The notes below the pieces were generated by a model, which had not been told where the DNA came from, did no database searches, and saw nothing but the letters and a program-made list of their open reading frames with translations. From assembly GCA_947044405.1 (NCBI GenBank), contig CAMRHE010000018.1, positions 3,844,001 through 3,908,000 of the forward strand: 64,000 nt of DNA. Reading direction: 5' to 3'. Made by a program: the position numbers and the translations under genes. Origin of the DNA: Leptodactylus fallax. Taxonomy: Eukaryota > Chordata > Amphibia > Anura > Leptodactylidae. Positions within the stretch are counted from its first letter, which is position 1. Each line of letters starts with the position of its first letter. Below, piece by piece: positions 43,963 to 53,586 of the stretch.

Positions 43963-45865
43963 GGGAGGTATGTTATCCCACTGCATACTCTGCTCCCCAT
44001 GATCGTAGGAGAACTGGTGTGGCCATTCTATTTTCCCGCTCCTCCGCTCCTGCCCCATTACTGTCACTGCTTCCCACCTAGACCCTCAGGGCATGTTTAT
44101 TATATTAGAGATACTCTTTCACTGCCGGCCAGTGGTTCTCTGCAATGTCTATCTCCCATACACCTCCCAGATGACTTTTTTACACCGAGTCCTAAGCTGT
44201 TGCGGACATACTCTAATGCAGTCTTGCTATTAGGTGGTGATTTCAACATGATCTTCTCAGAACGGGTGGATAGGTTGTCTCTTGATGATAGATCTCCACA
44301 GGGTTCTCAGCCTAGGCTTGCTAGAGAGTTTCGCCACTTGATCAGATCTCATGCGTTATATGACTTATGGCGAGTGGACAACTCCACGAATCATTCTTAC
44401 AAATTTTTCTCTAACTCCCATTACCTTCACACTAGAATTGAATACATCTTTGGCAATACCCTAACCCTCCGCCTACTCACTGGAGCGGATGTGGGCCTCA
44501 TTTCATATTCGGACCATGCCCAGGTGACAGTGTCCCTATCTAGTGTCCCAGTTCCGCCCAGATGTTGCCGCTGGCGCCTAAATTAGACCCTCTTCAAAAC
44601 ACCCTCTTCCCAAACCACCTTGCGTGGCCACCTAACCAGTTAACTTTAGAGAAAACAAGGGTTCTATATCCTCATATGCGGTTTTATGGGAGGCACACAA
44701 GGCTGTTTTTTGAGGCCATTGTATTGCTTTAGCGACACGTCTAAAAAAGGACAGGGTAGCTAGGGAACAGATCCTGAGAATTTAAATTTAGTCTATTACG
44801 GTTCGCCCGTAATAGACTAGATCTATCCTTCCCTTACAATTTTTTCGTCATCTGCTGGCAGCCAGGGCTGATCTGAGAGACTTATAGAATTAAACGGTGC
44901 AATGCCTTCTACTATACACTCACCAACGCTACTAAGAGCGGGGCAACAAAGACCATACCCTCTTAGCTAAACTCTTACGAGACTCCCAGGCCGCTTCTGC
45001 CCCCCCACCTAGTCAGAGATGCCAGGGGCTATCCCTAACACCACCCCAACGCTATTGCAGCAGCCTTTCAGGATTATTATGCTAAATTGTATAGCCTTTC
45101 CTCTCCCAAAGTCTCTAATCAACATCTAAATGACTATCTGGCGACATGCCGTCTACCTTCCCTCCCATTCGATGCCCAAGCCTCTTTAAATGCCCATTTT
45201 ACTGATGAAGAGATTGCTGGAGTCCTTAAGGATCGCCCGGAAGGTTTACCTATCTATACTACAAAACTTTTCTGGCCGACCTCATCCCATACCTGCAACG
45301 GTTGTTTAATTCATGCCTTGATACTGATCCCATCCCACCAGATACTTATTCCTAAGTCCAACAAAGACCCACAGGAGTGTTGTAGCTACAGACCCATCAC
45401 CTTACTTCATACTGATATGAAAATATTTACTAAACTTGCTGATCGTCTGAATGATTGGCTCCCCTCACTTATCCACAAGGACCAGGTGGGCTTCATTCAA
45501 GGTGGAGATAACACCCAAAGGACTGTGGACTTGATTGAGGTGGCCAACCATCATTCCACTCCAGCCCTCCTCCTCAGATTGGTCCTTTATGTTGGCTTCC
45601 TTGGAAGCCTATGGTTTTCATGGGGCTTTTCTATGGGGGCGATTCGTGCATTATACTCTCTCCCCAGGCATCGGTAATGCTCCGCCACTCTTTTTCCACT
45701 TCCTTTCCCATAAAAAATGGCACTCGTCAGGGTTTGTTCTCTGAACCACTGGCGGCCAGTATCCGTTTGGACCCTAACATTAAGGGAATTAGTGTCCGTG
45801 ATAGAGACTTCAAAATATGCCTCTCTGCTGCTGATGTCTTGCTCACTCTTACTAACCCACACACC
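43963..45865 (+). pseudogene. Second L1/Tx1-type LINE, endonuclease and 5' reverse transcriptase part
   Basis: Same family as the LINE at 19021 but on the plus strand, truncated at its 5' end inside the endonuclease and decayed. Readable pieces: DRRRTGVAILFSRS (near 44000), GGDFNMIFSERVDRLSLDD and DLWRVDNSTNHSYKFFSN to RCCRWRLN (about 44230-44585), DQVGFIQGGDNTQRTVDLIE and STPALLLR (about 45475-45580), and SLEAYGF. Then comes CLSAADVLLTLTNPH, where the FADD motif has become SAAD. Several stops, frameshifts and small deletions separate them, for example the loss of the LDAEKAFDRIDW block. The sequence is interrupted at 45874 by a hAT-like element and continues at 49760. Confidence 0.85.
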
Positions 45866-46399
45866 TCCTTACCCAGGGCCGGCGTCCACAGGGCTGCTGG
45901 GTACTGACTGCGTTTTTTTTTTTTTAAATAGGTCATTACCTGCTGGAGTAACCAGATAGCGGGCCCTATTTACTTACCGATCCCTGCTACAGGAATCGTT
46001 AAGTAAGGCCAAGATCGCAAGGCATAGTGGCATAGCTAGCGGGGGGCGAGGGGGCGGCTGCCTCGGGCCCACTGACTCTATGGGGCCCACCCCGAGGCCG
46101 CCATTAATACATCTTTTTACTTTTAACTGTAGACACTGATCTAATTAAAACGCTTCCTGCAACTTGGCTGTCTTGTAAACTGCAAGCCACATGAGGCCTG
46201 CGGTTTACAAGTCAATGAGAACACAGACAGACGTCCGCTTCTCGGCACAGTCGGGCGCGATGATGTCACAACATTGCGCCTCCTGTACTGAGACGCAAAC
46301 GTTCTGCGCATGGACAGGGAGGAGGCGGCGGCTCCATACATCAAAGGATCACAGGTAGGTGAGTATATGTTTTTTTGTTTAGTTTTCGCTTAGTTGTGG

Positions 46400-46680
46400 G
46401 TATTTTAATAGTATAAGGGGTCGTAAGGAGGGGGGAATTATAATTATAAGGGAGGGAGTATTATGAACATAAGAGGGGGGTCATTTATATAAGGGTTGTT
46501 TGGGGACATTATGAATACAAGGGGGGAGGTTATTTATATAAGGGGCCTTTAGGGAACATTATTTATATTAGGAGGCATTATGAACATAAGGGGGAGGTCA
46601 TTGATATAAGGGGTCATTAGAGGTGCAGTAATTATGTCAGGGGTAATCAGGGGCATAATATAAGGGGGCAATTCATTTAA
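46400..46680. repeat. Degenerate AT/G-rich tandem repeat
   Basis: Loose units of about 30-35 bp built on GGGGACATTATGAATA and TTTATATAAGGGG. Confidence 0.55.
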
Positions 46681-46706
46681 TTAAGGTGAAACTTGGGCTT
46701 TATTAA

Positions 46707-47210
46707 GACTAAGGCCCCACGTAGCGGGCCGCAGCAAAAAAGCACTGCAGGGAAAACCACGGTTTTTCCTCCAGCGCTTTTCACAGAAGGTCCGCAGAGG
46801 TTTTCTTTCAGCTTCCATTATACCTATAGGGAAACCACCAGTGTTTCTGTAAGTATAATTGACATGCTGTGATTTCCAAAACCGCAACAGTTTTGGAAAG
46901 CTGCACATATTTTTCCGCAGTGTGTGGATGGGATTTGCTAGAATTCCATCCACTTTGCAGGAACTGTAAAATGCCGGGTTTTTTCCATATCCACTGTGTG
47001 GTAACATACGCGCAGCAGACACACTGCGTTTTCCTAAACAGTCGTGGTTTTGGAAATCACAGCATACCTACAGAAACACCAGCGGTTTAGATATAATTGA
47101 AGCAGAAAGTCTGCAGAGGAAACCTCTGTAAACATTCTGTGCAAAAGTGCTGTGTGAAGAAACGCGATGTGTCGCTTTTTTGCTGCGGGACGCCACGTGC
47201 GGTCTTAGCC
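46707..47210. mobile_element. Harbinger-like MITE (GGCTAAGGCCCC family), 504 bp
   Basis: GACTAAGGCCCCACGTAGC at the left is mirrored by GTGCGGTCTTAGCC at the right. The flanks are TAA and TTA, compatible with a TWA duplication. It shares with 52698 and 55000 the CCGCAGCAAAAAAGC and ATCCACTTTGCAGGAAC segments. Confidence 0.65.
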
Positions 47211-47399
47211 TTAAGGACTTTTCCAGCTCATTTTTATTGATGATCTATCCTGAGACTAGATCATCAATAAGTGATAAGTGATTCCCCACTGATCAGCTGT
47301 ATGAAGTGGCTATGGCACCTGTTTATATCTCACGCTGTCTGTTTATAGTGACCGTGTGATGTAATTCCAGTCTTTTCATATAGACGTGTATAGGACAAG

Positions 47400-47680
47400 G
47401 TGTCCGTTCTGTCCACCGCGAATCCAACCTAAATGTCAGAAAACAGGATAGGGATTGGATAGGGAAAGGTTTGCGATGCTTTGCTTAAAAACCCATTCAC
47501 TTCCATGGGTTTTTAAAGCAATGCGCGGGTGTGCGCTTACACCCTCTGCGCCGAGAAGCCGTTTTTTTTTTTTTCGTCGGAAACAAAGTCGGACTTGGAG
47601 TCCCTATCCTTTTTTCCGACATTTAGGTCATATTCGCGGCAGACGGAGTGTCGGAACAAGTGTAAACCCACCCTAAAAGG
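47400..47680. repeat. Right part of a Harbinger-like MITE
   Basis: Contains mirrored CGCGAATCC / ATTCGCGG segments and ends GTGTAAACCCACCC before TAA, like the right end at 1590-1601. The left terminus was not found. Confidence 0.4.
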
Positions 47681-48461
47681 GGGTACACAGGGAAGTTATT
47701 AATTTAAAGATGCACTTGGGGGTATTATTCATTATGGGGGAGTTATATTATATATATATACTGTATATATTTTATAATTGGGGGTAGCAGCAGGATGGGT
47801 GTGCAGGTAAGGACAATGTGGGTCAGGTGCCTGGAAAAGTAAGGAGCCAAAGATGTCTGTGCTGCAAACTTTACAGAGACTGGAATAAATGGTCATGGCG
47901 GTCCAGATGAAAGAGACGGGGAATATGAACGATTAGTTAGAGACGTCACCTGTAAGTCACTAAATGTTACTGCCCTGTATTCACCTAAATTGTCTGCAGA
48001 GCCTTGTGTAGAACCCATATATACCACTATACGGTTACCGTATAGTGATAATATCGGTATACCTAAGCTGGGGGCCCACTTGGACATGTTCGCCCGCCCT
48101 CTTGCTGAACCCCTAGCTATGCCTCTGGTCAGGCGGTTTGGTTCAGACCAAATAGGTCCGAACCGAAACTGCTATTATGTTATTATACATATGTATCATG
48201 TAGTATGATGATCGGAGGCCCAGGGGAGCTAAGCGAACATAATAAACAGTGTTACTTACCTATCCTGCATGCCGATGCGACTCCGTACTATCTTTGGCCC
48301 TCTTTAATGACCTCACGTGGGTATGTGTTGCGACGCTGGCGTAACCCACATCTCTGACGTCATCGAAGAGAGCTGAAGACTGAGCAGGGAGAGATGCTGG
48401 AGCTCGGGAGAGGTAATTAACATGTTTTTTTATGTTTGTCACCTCCCCTAGGCCTCCGATC

Positions 48462-48502
48462 ATTATACTCGGGGGGGTCTGAAAAGACCCCCCGAGTATA
48501 AT
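48462..48502. repeat. Self-complementary stem, copy 6
   Basis: ATTATACTCGGGGGGGTC, loop TGAAAA, GACCCCCCGAGTATAAT. The G run in one arm is lengthened, and the C run in the other nearly as much. Confidence 0.8.
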
Positions 48503-48549
48503 AATAGTTTGTGGGTCATGAACCCCAAAACTTGGCAAGGACCACCCTA

Positions 48550-49015
48550 GGAGCCATAATGGGACATAATACTGTGTGGAGGGGCCACTGTAGGACATAA
48601 TACCTTGTGAAGGGGCCGCTATCGGACATTATACTGTGTGCAGGGGTCACTATGGGACATTATACCTTGTGATGGGGCCACTATAGGACATTATGCCGTG
48701 TGAAGGGGCCACTATGGGACATTATGCCGTGTGGAGGGGCCACGATGAGACATTATGCCGTGTGGAGGGCCGCTATTGAACATTATGTCGTGTGGTGGGG
48801 CCACTATGGGACAGTATTTCGTATGGAGGGGCTGCTATGGGACAATATGCCATTTGGAGGGGCCATTATGGGACATTATGCCGTGTGGAGGGGCCGCTAT
48901 GAGACTTTATGCCATGTGCAGGGACCACTATGGGACATTATAGCTTGTGAAGGGGCCGCTATGGGACATTACATTGTATGAAGGGACTACTGTGGGAGAT
49001 TATAGTGTGTTTAAA
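48550..49015. repeat. 31-bp minisatellite, about 15 copies
   Basis: Units such as GGGACATTATACTGTGTG plus AGGGGCCACTAT repeat every 31 bp (GGGG blocks at 48581, 48612, 48643 and on). It is more diverged than the array at 35505 but the same unit in opposite orientation. Confidence 0.85.
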
Positions 49016-49232
49016 TGGGTGTTATACTGTGTGGAGGCTAAGAAAAGGGGGTGCTATGCCATGGGGGGACCCAAGTCAAAAGTATGCTATGGGGCCCAGT
49101 CTTTGCTAGTTATGTCCCTGGATATATTTATTATTCCCTGTCTGTGTATATATTTGTGGGGGCCAACTCAGTTTTTGCATTGAGCACTTCCATTAATACA
49201 GATGAGAGCGTTCATTGCACTGTTAACAAAAT

Positions 49233-49500
49233 CAGGCCCTGTTCACATGGTGGAATCTGGCGCTGATTTTGCAGCGGATTTCGCCCCCAAATCAGCAGCA
49301 GATTATTCCCTCATTCTGCCTCCCATTGGAAGCAATTGCAGGACGCTGAAAAAAAAAAAGTGTGCTGCTGGATCTTGCCGCAGATTCTGTAGCTGCCGCG
49401 GCTTTGGACTCCCCACTGATTAGACCGATTTATTTGGGACTAATCATCGGTGGAAAGCCGCAAGGGCATGCTGTTGCTCAGTATCTACCACCGTAAGCCG
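49233..49500. repeat. Left fragment of a Harbinger-like MITE
   Basis: CAGGCCCTGTTCACATGGTG leads a GC-rich segment similar to 30450-30700. The right end is missing. Confidence 0.4.
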
Positions 49501-49759
49501 GGGCCGGGTGATGAGATTAAAGAAGAATCTGAGGCACATGTCTTTCTAAAGTTCCTCTTTTCTTTCTGATGTCTGAACAGCTTCTATCTACTTGTATGAA
49601 ATGGACTGTATTACAGTCCACTTCTGTAGGTCCGCCTCAGCAAAAAAAAAAACACCCAATTTCGGTTGTTTTTTTGCTGCGGTGCACATGGGTTGCTCCA
49701 AAAGGGGCCCACTTAGGCTCTGTTGCCCAAGGGCCCACAAAAACCTGGAGCCAGCCCTG

Positions 49760-49906
49760 TCCTTACTTAACCTTATGCGTGTTCTTAATGACTATACTAG
49801 TCTTTCTGGATATAAGATTAACTACACTAAAAAAAGAGTCCCTCTCTCTTAATATTCCTAGGGAGTTGCTTCACCTGCTCTGTGCCGACTTTGATTTCCA
49901 GTGGCA
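49760..49906 (+). pseudogene. LINE 2 continued: post-FADD segment
   Basis: Continues the reverse transcriptase after the hAT-like insertion. Plus-strand frames give LLNLMRVLNDYTSLSGYKIN and then SLNIPRELLHLLCADFDFQW, matching the LINE 1 text TYGDLSGYKVN...LNIPRDLLLLLRSNYDFQW. A frameshift lies in the A run near 49828. It ends at 49906, where a TTAA MITE fragment replaces about 150 codons. Confidence 0.8.
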
Positions 49907-50109
49907 GTCAGGGAGGACGTTCCTCACAGCGCAGCTAGATTGTCAGGAACGCCCTTCTGACAGTGAACGGTGAAATTTAGATCCCCGATATCTCCAGCCC
50001 CGGGACACATAACGGGAAAGCCGACAGTGTGCTGAATTCAGCACGCTGTCAGCTTTCTAGCAGTATGTAAAACCGCATATACATGAGGATGTGAAAGGTC
50101 CTCTTTAAT
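49907..50109. mobile_element. TTAA MITE fragment (right part) inside LINE 2
   Basis: Matches the right part of the element at 52229 (CAGTGTGCTGAATTCAGCAC, CTTTCTAGCAGTATGTAA, GTGAAAGGTCCTCT then TTAA). It sits where LINE 2 lacks coding sequence, so insertion and deletion were combined. Confidence 0.65.
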
Positions 50110-50325
50110 AGGCAGAGACAGAGAAGTTGTGGCTTGCCCCTATGCACCCCAATGCTCCTGTAGGTCTGGTCTCCCCCTGCCCTTGCTTCCCCCACTTTAG
50201 GTCCTATTAGCTTTACAAAGGCAATCTGGACTACCTGTAATAGACAGTTTTCCTCGCCTCAAAGAACTCCACCATGTCTTCTTCTATGGTCCACCGGCAG
50301 AAAGGACCAACCAAGGGACTGTGCA
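50110..50325 (+). pseudogene. LINE 2 continued: ORF2 C-terminal part
   Basis: Plus-strand fragments parallel LINE 1 downstream of the reverse transcriptase: GLPLCTPMLL-type text corresponds to KLWLAPMHPNALL, and VGLVSPCPCFPHFR to WVSSPPPPCLVPVG. Then KGNLDYL and KGPTKGLCRS run up to the Penelope-like insertion. Stops and frameshifts are frequent. The match resumes after that insertion. Confidence 0.7.
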
Positions 50326-50376
50326 GATCCAAGATAGCTTGTTAACCAATCATTTTTATTCCAAAATATCAAGATG

Positions 50377-50427
50377 CAGACACACGACGCGTTTCGGGGT
50401 ATTCTGTAGCCCTTTATCAAGTGCGCA
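50377..50427 (-). ncRNA. Hammerhead-ribozyme-like motif 1
   Basis: On the minus strand: stem I strand GCGCAC, core TTGATAA (canonical CTGATGA), stem II AGGG...CCCC, then GAAA, the self-complementary CGCG and the cleavage triplet GTC, followed by GTGTGT. GTGTGT pairs with GCGCAC over six positions (two wobbles), closing stem I. Two substitutions in the catalytic core probably inactivate it. It has the same orientation as the Penelope-like coding remnant. Confidence 0.6.
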
Positions 50428-50514
50428 GAACACTATAAGAACACAAAAACAAAAGTGCATGAATAAACAGAAACAAACTTGCTTAAAAAATCTTTTTTTC
50501 TTTTTTTCTAATTA

Positions 50515-50742
50515 ATGAAGGAGGGGGAGCCCAACATGACTACTAGTGTGGCACTTGCCAACCAGGTAAATAAACGTGACATGATAAACCTCCTGGGAAA
50601 ATACAGAACCAGCCAATGTGAAATGGAAAACACTGAGCGTGAGGAGTTAATACAGTTGTATGAAAAGAGAGTTTGTGGTTTCAAAGAGAAGAAAACGCTT
50701 TACAGCGCTACAGGGTTGGAACAACGTTGCTGCAAGTTATAA
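50515..50742 (+). other. Unassigned 75-codon open frame inside the Penelope-like insert
   Basis: A plus-strand frame, antisense to the Penelope-like coding remnant, with protein-like composition: MTTSVALANQVNKRDMINLL and ENTEREELIQLYEKRV read like amphipathic helices. I do not recognise the family. There is no promoter or neighbour to suggest expression. It could be a captured exon or retrotranscribed fragment, or chance. Confidence 0.25.
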
Positions 50743-50848
50743 AAAAGAGACTAAGTTACCTTAAATGCTGTAGAGTTCTGCGGAGGATCCAGGTACATGT
50801 TAATCACATCGTACCGCTGTTTCTTAAATAGCGTCCCCCGACTTCAAC

Positions 50849-50860
50849 TGCGCATGCGCG
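50849..50860. promoter_or_regulatory. NRF1-like palindromic site
   Basis: TGCGCATGCGCG fits the published NRF1 consensus (YGCGCAYGCGCR) at every position. It lies upstream of the hammerhead-like motif on the minus strand, where a Penelope-like terminal region would carry its promoter. A looser CGCATGTGCG lies at about 50933. Confidence 0.45.
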
Positions 50861-51252
50861 AATAAACTCACACGCGCATTTCAGATGGTGATTCTCTCAT
50901 AAAGGAGTCACTGGCTTTAGAAAGTATATCACGCATGTGCGAAAAGTCACTTCACGCATTCTAAGTCCAAGCCAAGTGCTTCAAAGCTTATAAGGCTACA
51001 GTATATAAAGCGCTAAACTGGATAGATTCTTGATAATCACTAATATTAAAGTGTAAATAAGAAAGGAAGAAAAGTAGTAAAAACAAAAAATATAAGTTTA
51101 GGTGGCCCCCAAGAATAAAAAAGGAATAAAATAACTACTTTTAAAATTGGCATAATAAGAAGTATATATAATAATAAATACATATAAATACCAATTAAAT
51201 ACATACAATATAGAATAAATAATATACAAAATAGAGATCAAATCGTGTAAAA

Positions 51253-51399
51253 CTAGAAACCTGTCACATCTTCTAGAGTCTCATTAAGACCATATGGAAT
51301 TAACGTATTTAATTTAAAAATCCAAAATATTTCCCTTTGTTTTAAGGCATGAAATCTATTGGTATCATCAGCAGAAATTTGATCTAATGGTACATCTAT
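51253..51399 (-). pseudogene. Penelope-like protein C-terminus (GIY-YIG-like), 5'-truncated
   Basis: Forty-eight codons and a stop read on the minus strand from the insertion edge. They begin IDVPLDQISADDTN, continue LKQREIFWIFKLNTLIPYGL and end ETLEDVTGF before TAG at 51255-51253. The run Q-R-E-x-F-W-I-x-K-L-x-T-L-x-P-x-G-L-N is what I remember from the C-terminal end of GIY-YIG endonuclease domains in Neptune-type Penelope-like elements. It has no internal stop. The rest of the protein is absent because the copy is 5'-truncated, as expected of target-primed insertion. A profile search would confirm or refute this. Confidence 0.65.
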
Positions 51400-51404
51400 G
51401 ATCC

Positions 51405-51770
51405 GTCACTGGTCTGGGGCAGGCTGACATGGTTGAACCCTGGTCATTGGAGCTCAGGCCCTTTGCTTGCTTCACTTCAGAATTGTGAGTCCCCTGGACT
51501 GAGTGGCTCCATTACTGTAAAATAGCCCACTTTACATTCACTCTGTTCGGCTCTCACAGGGTCTCTATCCCTACAGCCTTTGAGATATTGTGTCGGGTGG
51601 GCACCTCCACAAAAGGCCTGATTACCACAATGTATCAATATCTTAGACGGCAGGGCCTACTCCCCCTGTCCACAAGCACATGACTAGGTGGAAAGAGGCA
51701 TTGGGCTAAGGCTATGTGGCAACTATGGGCACGTAACACCAAGAACACATTACAATATCCTATTGTTTTG
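51405..51770 (+). pseudogene. LINE 2 continued: C-terminal fragment
   Basis: After the Penelope-like insertion the plus strand resumes with VTGLGQADMVEPWSLELRPF-type text, matching VWSEAGLYRNADMVDPGTLE in LINE 1, and then RYCVGWAPPQKA-like and HMTRWKEALG fragments matching the KICRAG and MLKWEEAVG segments. Frame changes and stops abound. It fades into a T-rich run near 51770; no 3' UTR or poly(A) end can be identified. Confidence 0.7.
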
Positions 51771-52224
51771 GGTTTTTTTTTTTTTTTTGTTTGTTTTTTT
51801 TTTAAAACAGCAAGATCACATTGAAAAGTCTAATTTTTTGGGTCTAGTGGCTGATTTATAAACTGTGATTAAAGTCCAGCAGGTTTGGAATTATTTCAAC
51901 TGTAGCTTTTTTTGTGACCTAACCTAATAAGTGTCACATTACTGCATGTTGGCTGATGCAGCTGTACATGGCTATCTCAAATCGCAAGTAATTTTTCAGA
52001 CTTAGAGGTCATTTTATGTGTGTGTGTCGAATGGATGTAACAAATCTTAAGGTGTAACTAACTTTTATTGATTTTCATATATCCATAGTGCAGATGAATG
52101 TAACAGTAATATAAAGTAATATACTTTATTAAAGAAACGTGCTTGCTTCTTCACTTATTTCCCTCCTTCTGCAACTGATCAATTGTGTACAAAAGAAGTC
52201 TATGGAGGGGAGTTGCTTAACTCC
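51771..52224. other. No gene seen
   Basis: T-rich at its start, otherwise unassigned AT-rich sequence. Confidence 0.45.
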
Positions 52225-52228
52225 TTAA

Positions 52229-52669
52229 AGAGGACCTTTCATGTCCTCGGACATAGGCGGTGTTATATACCGCTAGAAAGCTGACAGTGAGATGAATTTA
52301 GCTTTGCCGGCATGTGCCCAGTTGCTGGAAATATCATTAGTTTCGGCATCAATATCCCTCCACTGTGAGAAGGGCGGGCCTTACAGTCTAGTGTCATCGC
52401 CTAGGAATGCCCCCCCCCTCCCAACTGTACAAGACTATGGAAGAGTACTGTCGGGGGTAGGGGGCGTTCCTCACAGACCAGTGTTGATACTGAGCTGTAA
52501 GACCTGCCCTTTTGACAGTGGAGGGATATCAGTGCTGAAACTAACTGCACTGATATTTCCAGTGCCCGGGCACATAGCGGAAAAGCTGACAGTACACTGA
52601 ATTCAATGCAGTGTCAGCCTTCTAGCAGTATATAATATTGCCCATCTCAGTGGACATGAAAGGTCCTCT
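52229..52669. mobile_element. TTAA MITE, 441 bp
   Basis: AGAGGACCTTTCATGTCC and GGACATGAAAGGTCCTCT are perfect inverted ends, with TTAA at 52225-52228 and 52670-52673. The interior is mirrored too (CCGCTAGAAAGCTGACAGTG at the left, CAGTGTCAGCCTTCTAGCAG at the right). It is non-coding. Confidence 0.88.
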
Positions 52670-52881
52670 TTAAGGACAAAGCCTAAAACCACCTTAAGGC
52701 CGGGGCCTCACGTAGTGTAAATGCCACGATTTTGTTCCTGCAAAGTGGATGGGATTCTGGCTAATCCCACCCACACGTTGCAGAAAAATATCCGCAGCAG
52801 ACATGCTGCAATTTCAAAAACCGTTGTGTTTTTGCAAATCGCAGCATGTCAATTATACCTACAGAAACGTTGGCATTTTCC

Positions 52882-53586
52882 ATATAGAAAACCTATAGAA
52901 AGTGTCACTTCCCAAAAGAGTATGTCTAAAATGCTATCTTTATTAATATAATCTAAAAGATAAATCACAATAATCTCTCATAATAGAATTTAAGAGCAAG
53001 TAAAGTTGTTCATGGCCAGGGGACTTGAACGTGTGTAACACATATAATATGTCACCCCTAGTCATGAAACAACCCCTCCCCTTTCTCAGAAGTGCATGAT
53101 AGTAACTTAAATTTGCTCAAAATAGGAAAGCCAACCCCCAGCAAAATATTTGCAATGCTGTTCAATGGCTGTCGGACTAGTCCTAGGCAAAAAAAAAAAA
53201 CAAAAAAACACTTCTGAGAAGTAGGAATAATTTAGTGCCAATATTCACATGGACACTATCAAACTACCTCCTTAAAGTACCTGACGCGTTTCTAGGATAG
53301 CGCTAACTGCTATCCCGTCATGAGAGGTGTAAAGTTACTCCGTTCAAAATCTGTTAGAAGAGAGCTATAGTTTCCCCCGCTCCCTCTCGGCACTAATGCG
53401 TTCAAGTCCCCTGGCCATGCACGACTTTACTTGCTCTTCTATTCTGAGAGATTATTGTGATTTATCTTTTAGATTATATCAATAAAGATAGCATTTTAGA
53501 CATACTCTTTTGGGAAGTGACACTTTCTATAGGTTTTCTATTATATTTATGAGTATTGGAATAGTATATGATATATTTTTGATTTT
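52882..53586. mobile_element. Foldback insertion with hammerhead-like motif (Penelope-like or retrozyme-like)
   Basis: Flanked by an 8-bp duplication CATTTTCC (52874-52881 and 53587-53594). Inside, arms of about 148 bp (52884-53031) and 143 bp (53399-53541) are inverted copies at high identity, separated by 367 bp. The spacer contains a hammerhead-like motif. A 45-bp asymmetric tail follows the right arm. No protein is encoded. Inverted terminal regions plus a hammerhead recall the pseudo-LTRs of Penelope-like elements, but a retrozyme-like element is also possible. Confidence 0.65.
53274..53332 (-). ncRNA. Hammerhead-ribozyme-like motif 2
   Basis: On the minus strand: ACCT (stem I), CTCATGA (canonical CTGATGA, one change), stem II GGGATAGC / GCTATCCT around AGTTAGC, then GAAA, CGCG, the GTC triplet and AGGT, which closes stem I. 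The long perfect stem II and the matching stem I make chance unlikely. The changed base is the normally essential core G, so this copy is probably inactive. Confidence 0.65.

Larger units (their letters stand above)
45874..49759. mobile_element. hAT-like composite element inserted in LINE 2
   Basis: Begins CAGGGCCGGCG and ends GAGCCAGCCCTG, short inverted ends of hAT type. The 8-bp flanks TCCTTACC (45866-45873) and TCCTTACT (49760-49767) match at seven positions and interrupt the LINE reading frame exactly. Its 3.9 kb consist of further repeats: hAT-like CATAGCTAGC.../...CTAGCTATGCC blocks (about 46030-48125), a Harbinger-like MITE, a 31-bp minisatellite and a self-complementary stem. No transposase is present. 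Confidence 0.75.
50331..51399 (-). mobile_element. Penelope-like element, 5'-truncated, inserted in LINE 2
   Basis: The segment separates two adjoining parts of the LINE 2 protein and is flanked by GATCC on both sides (50326-50330 and 51400-51404), a 5-bp target duplication. On the minus strand it starts inside a coding region with GIY-YIG-like C-terminal wording, reads a stop, then has an 800-bp non-coding 3' part. That part holds an NRF1-like site and a hammerhead-ribozyme-like fold. A GIY-YIG endonuclease and hammerhead motifs are known features of Penelope-like elements. The combination, in one orientation, supports the call. Confidence 0.75.
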
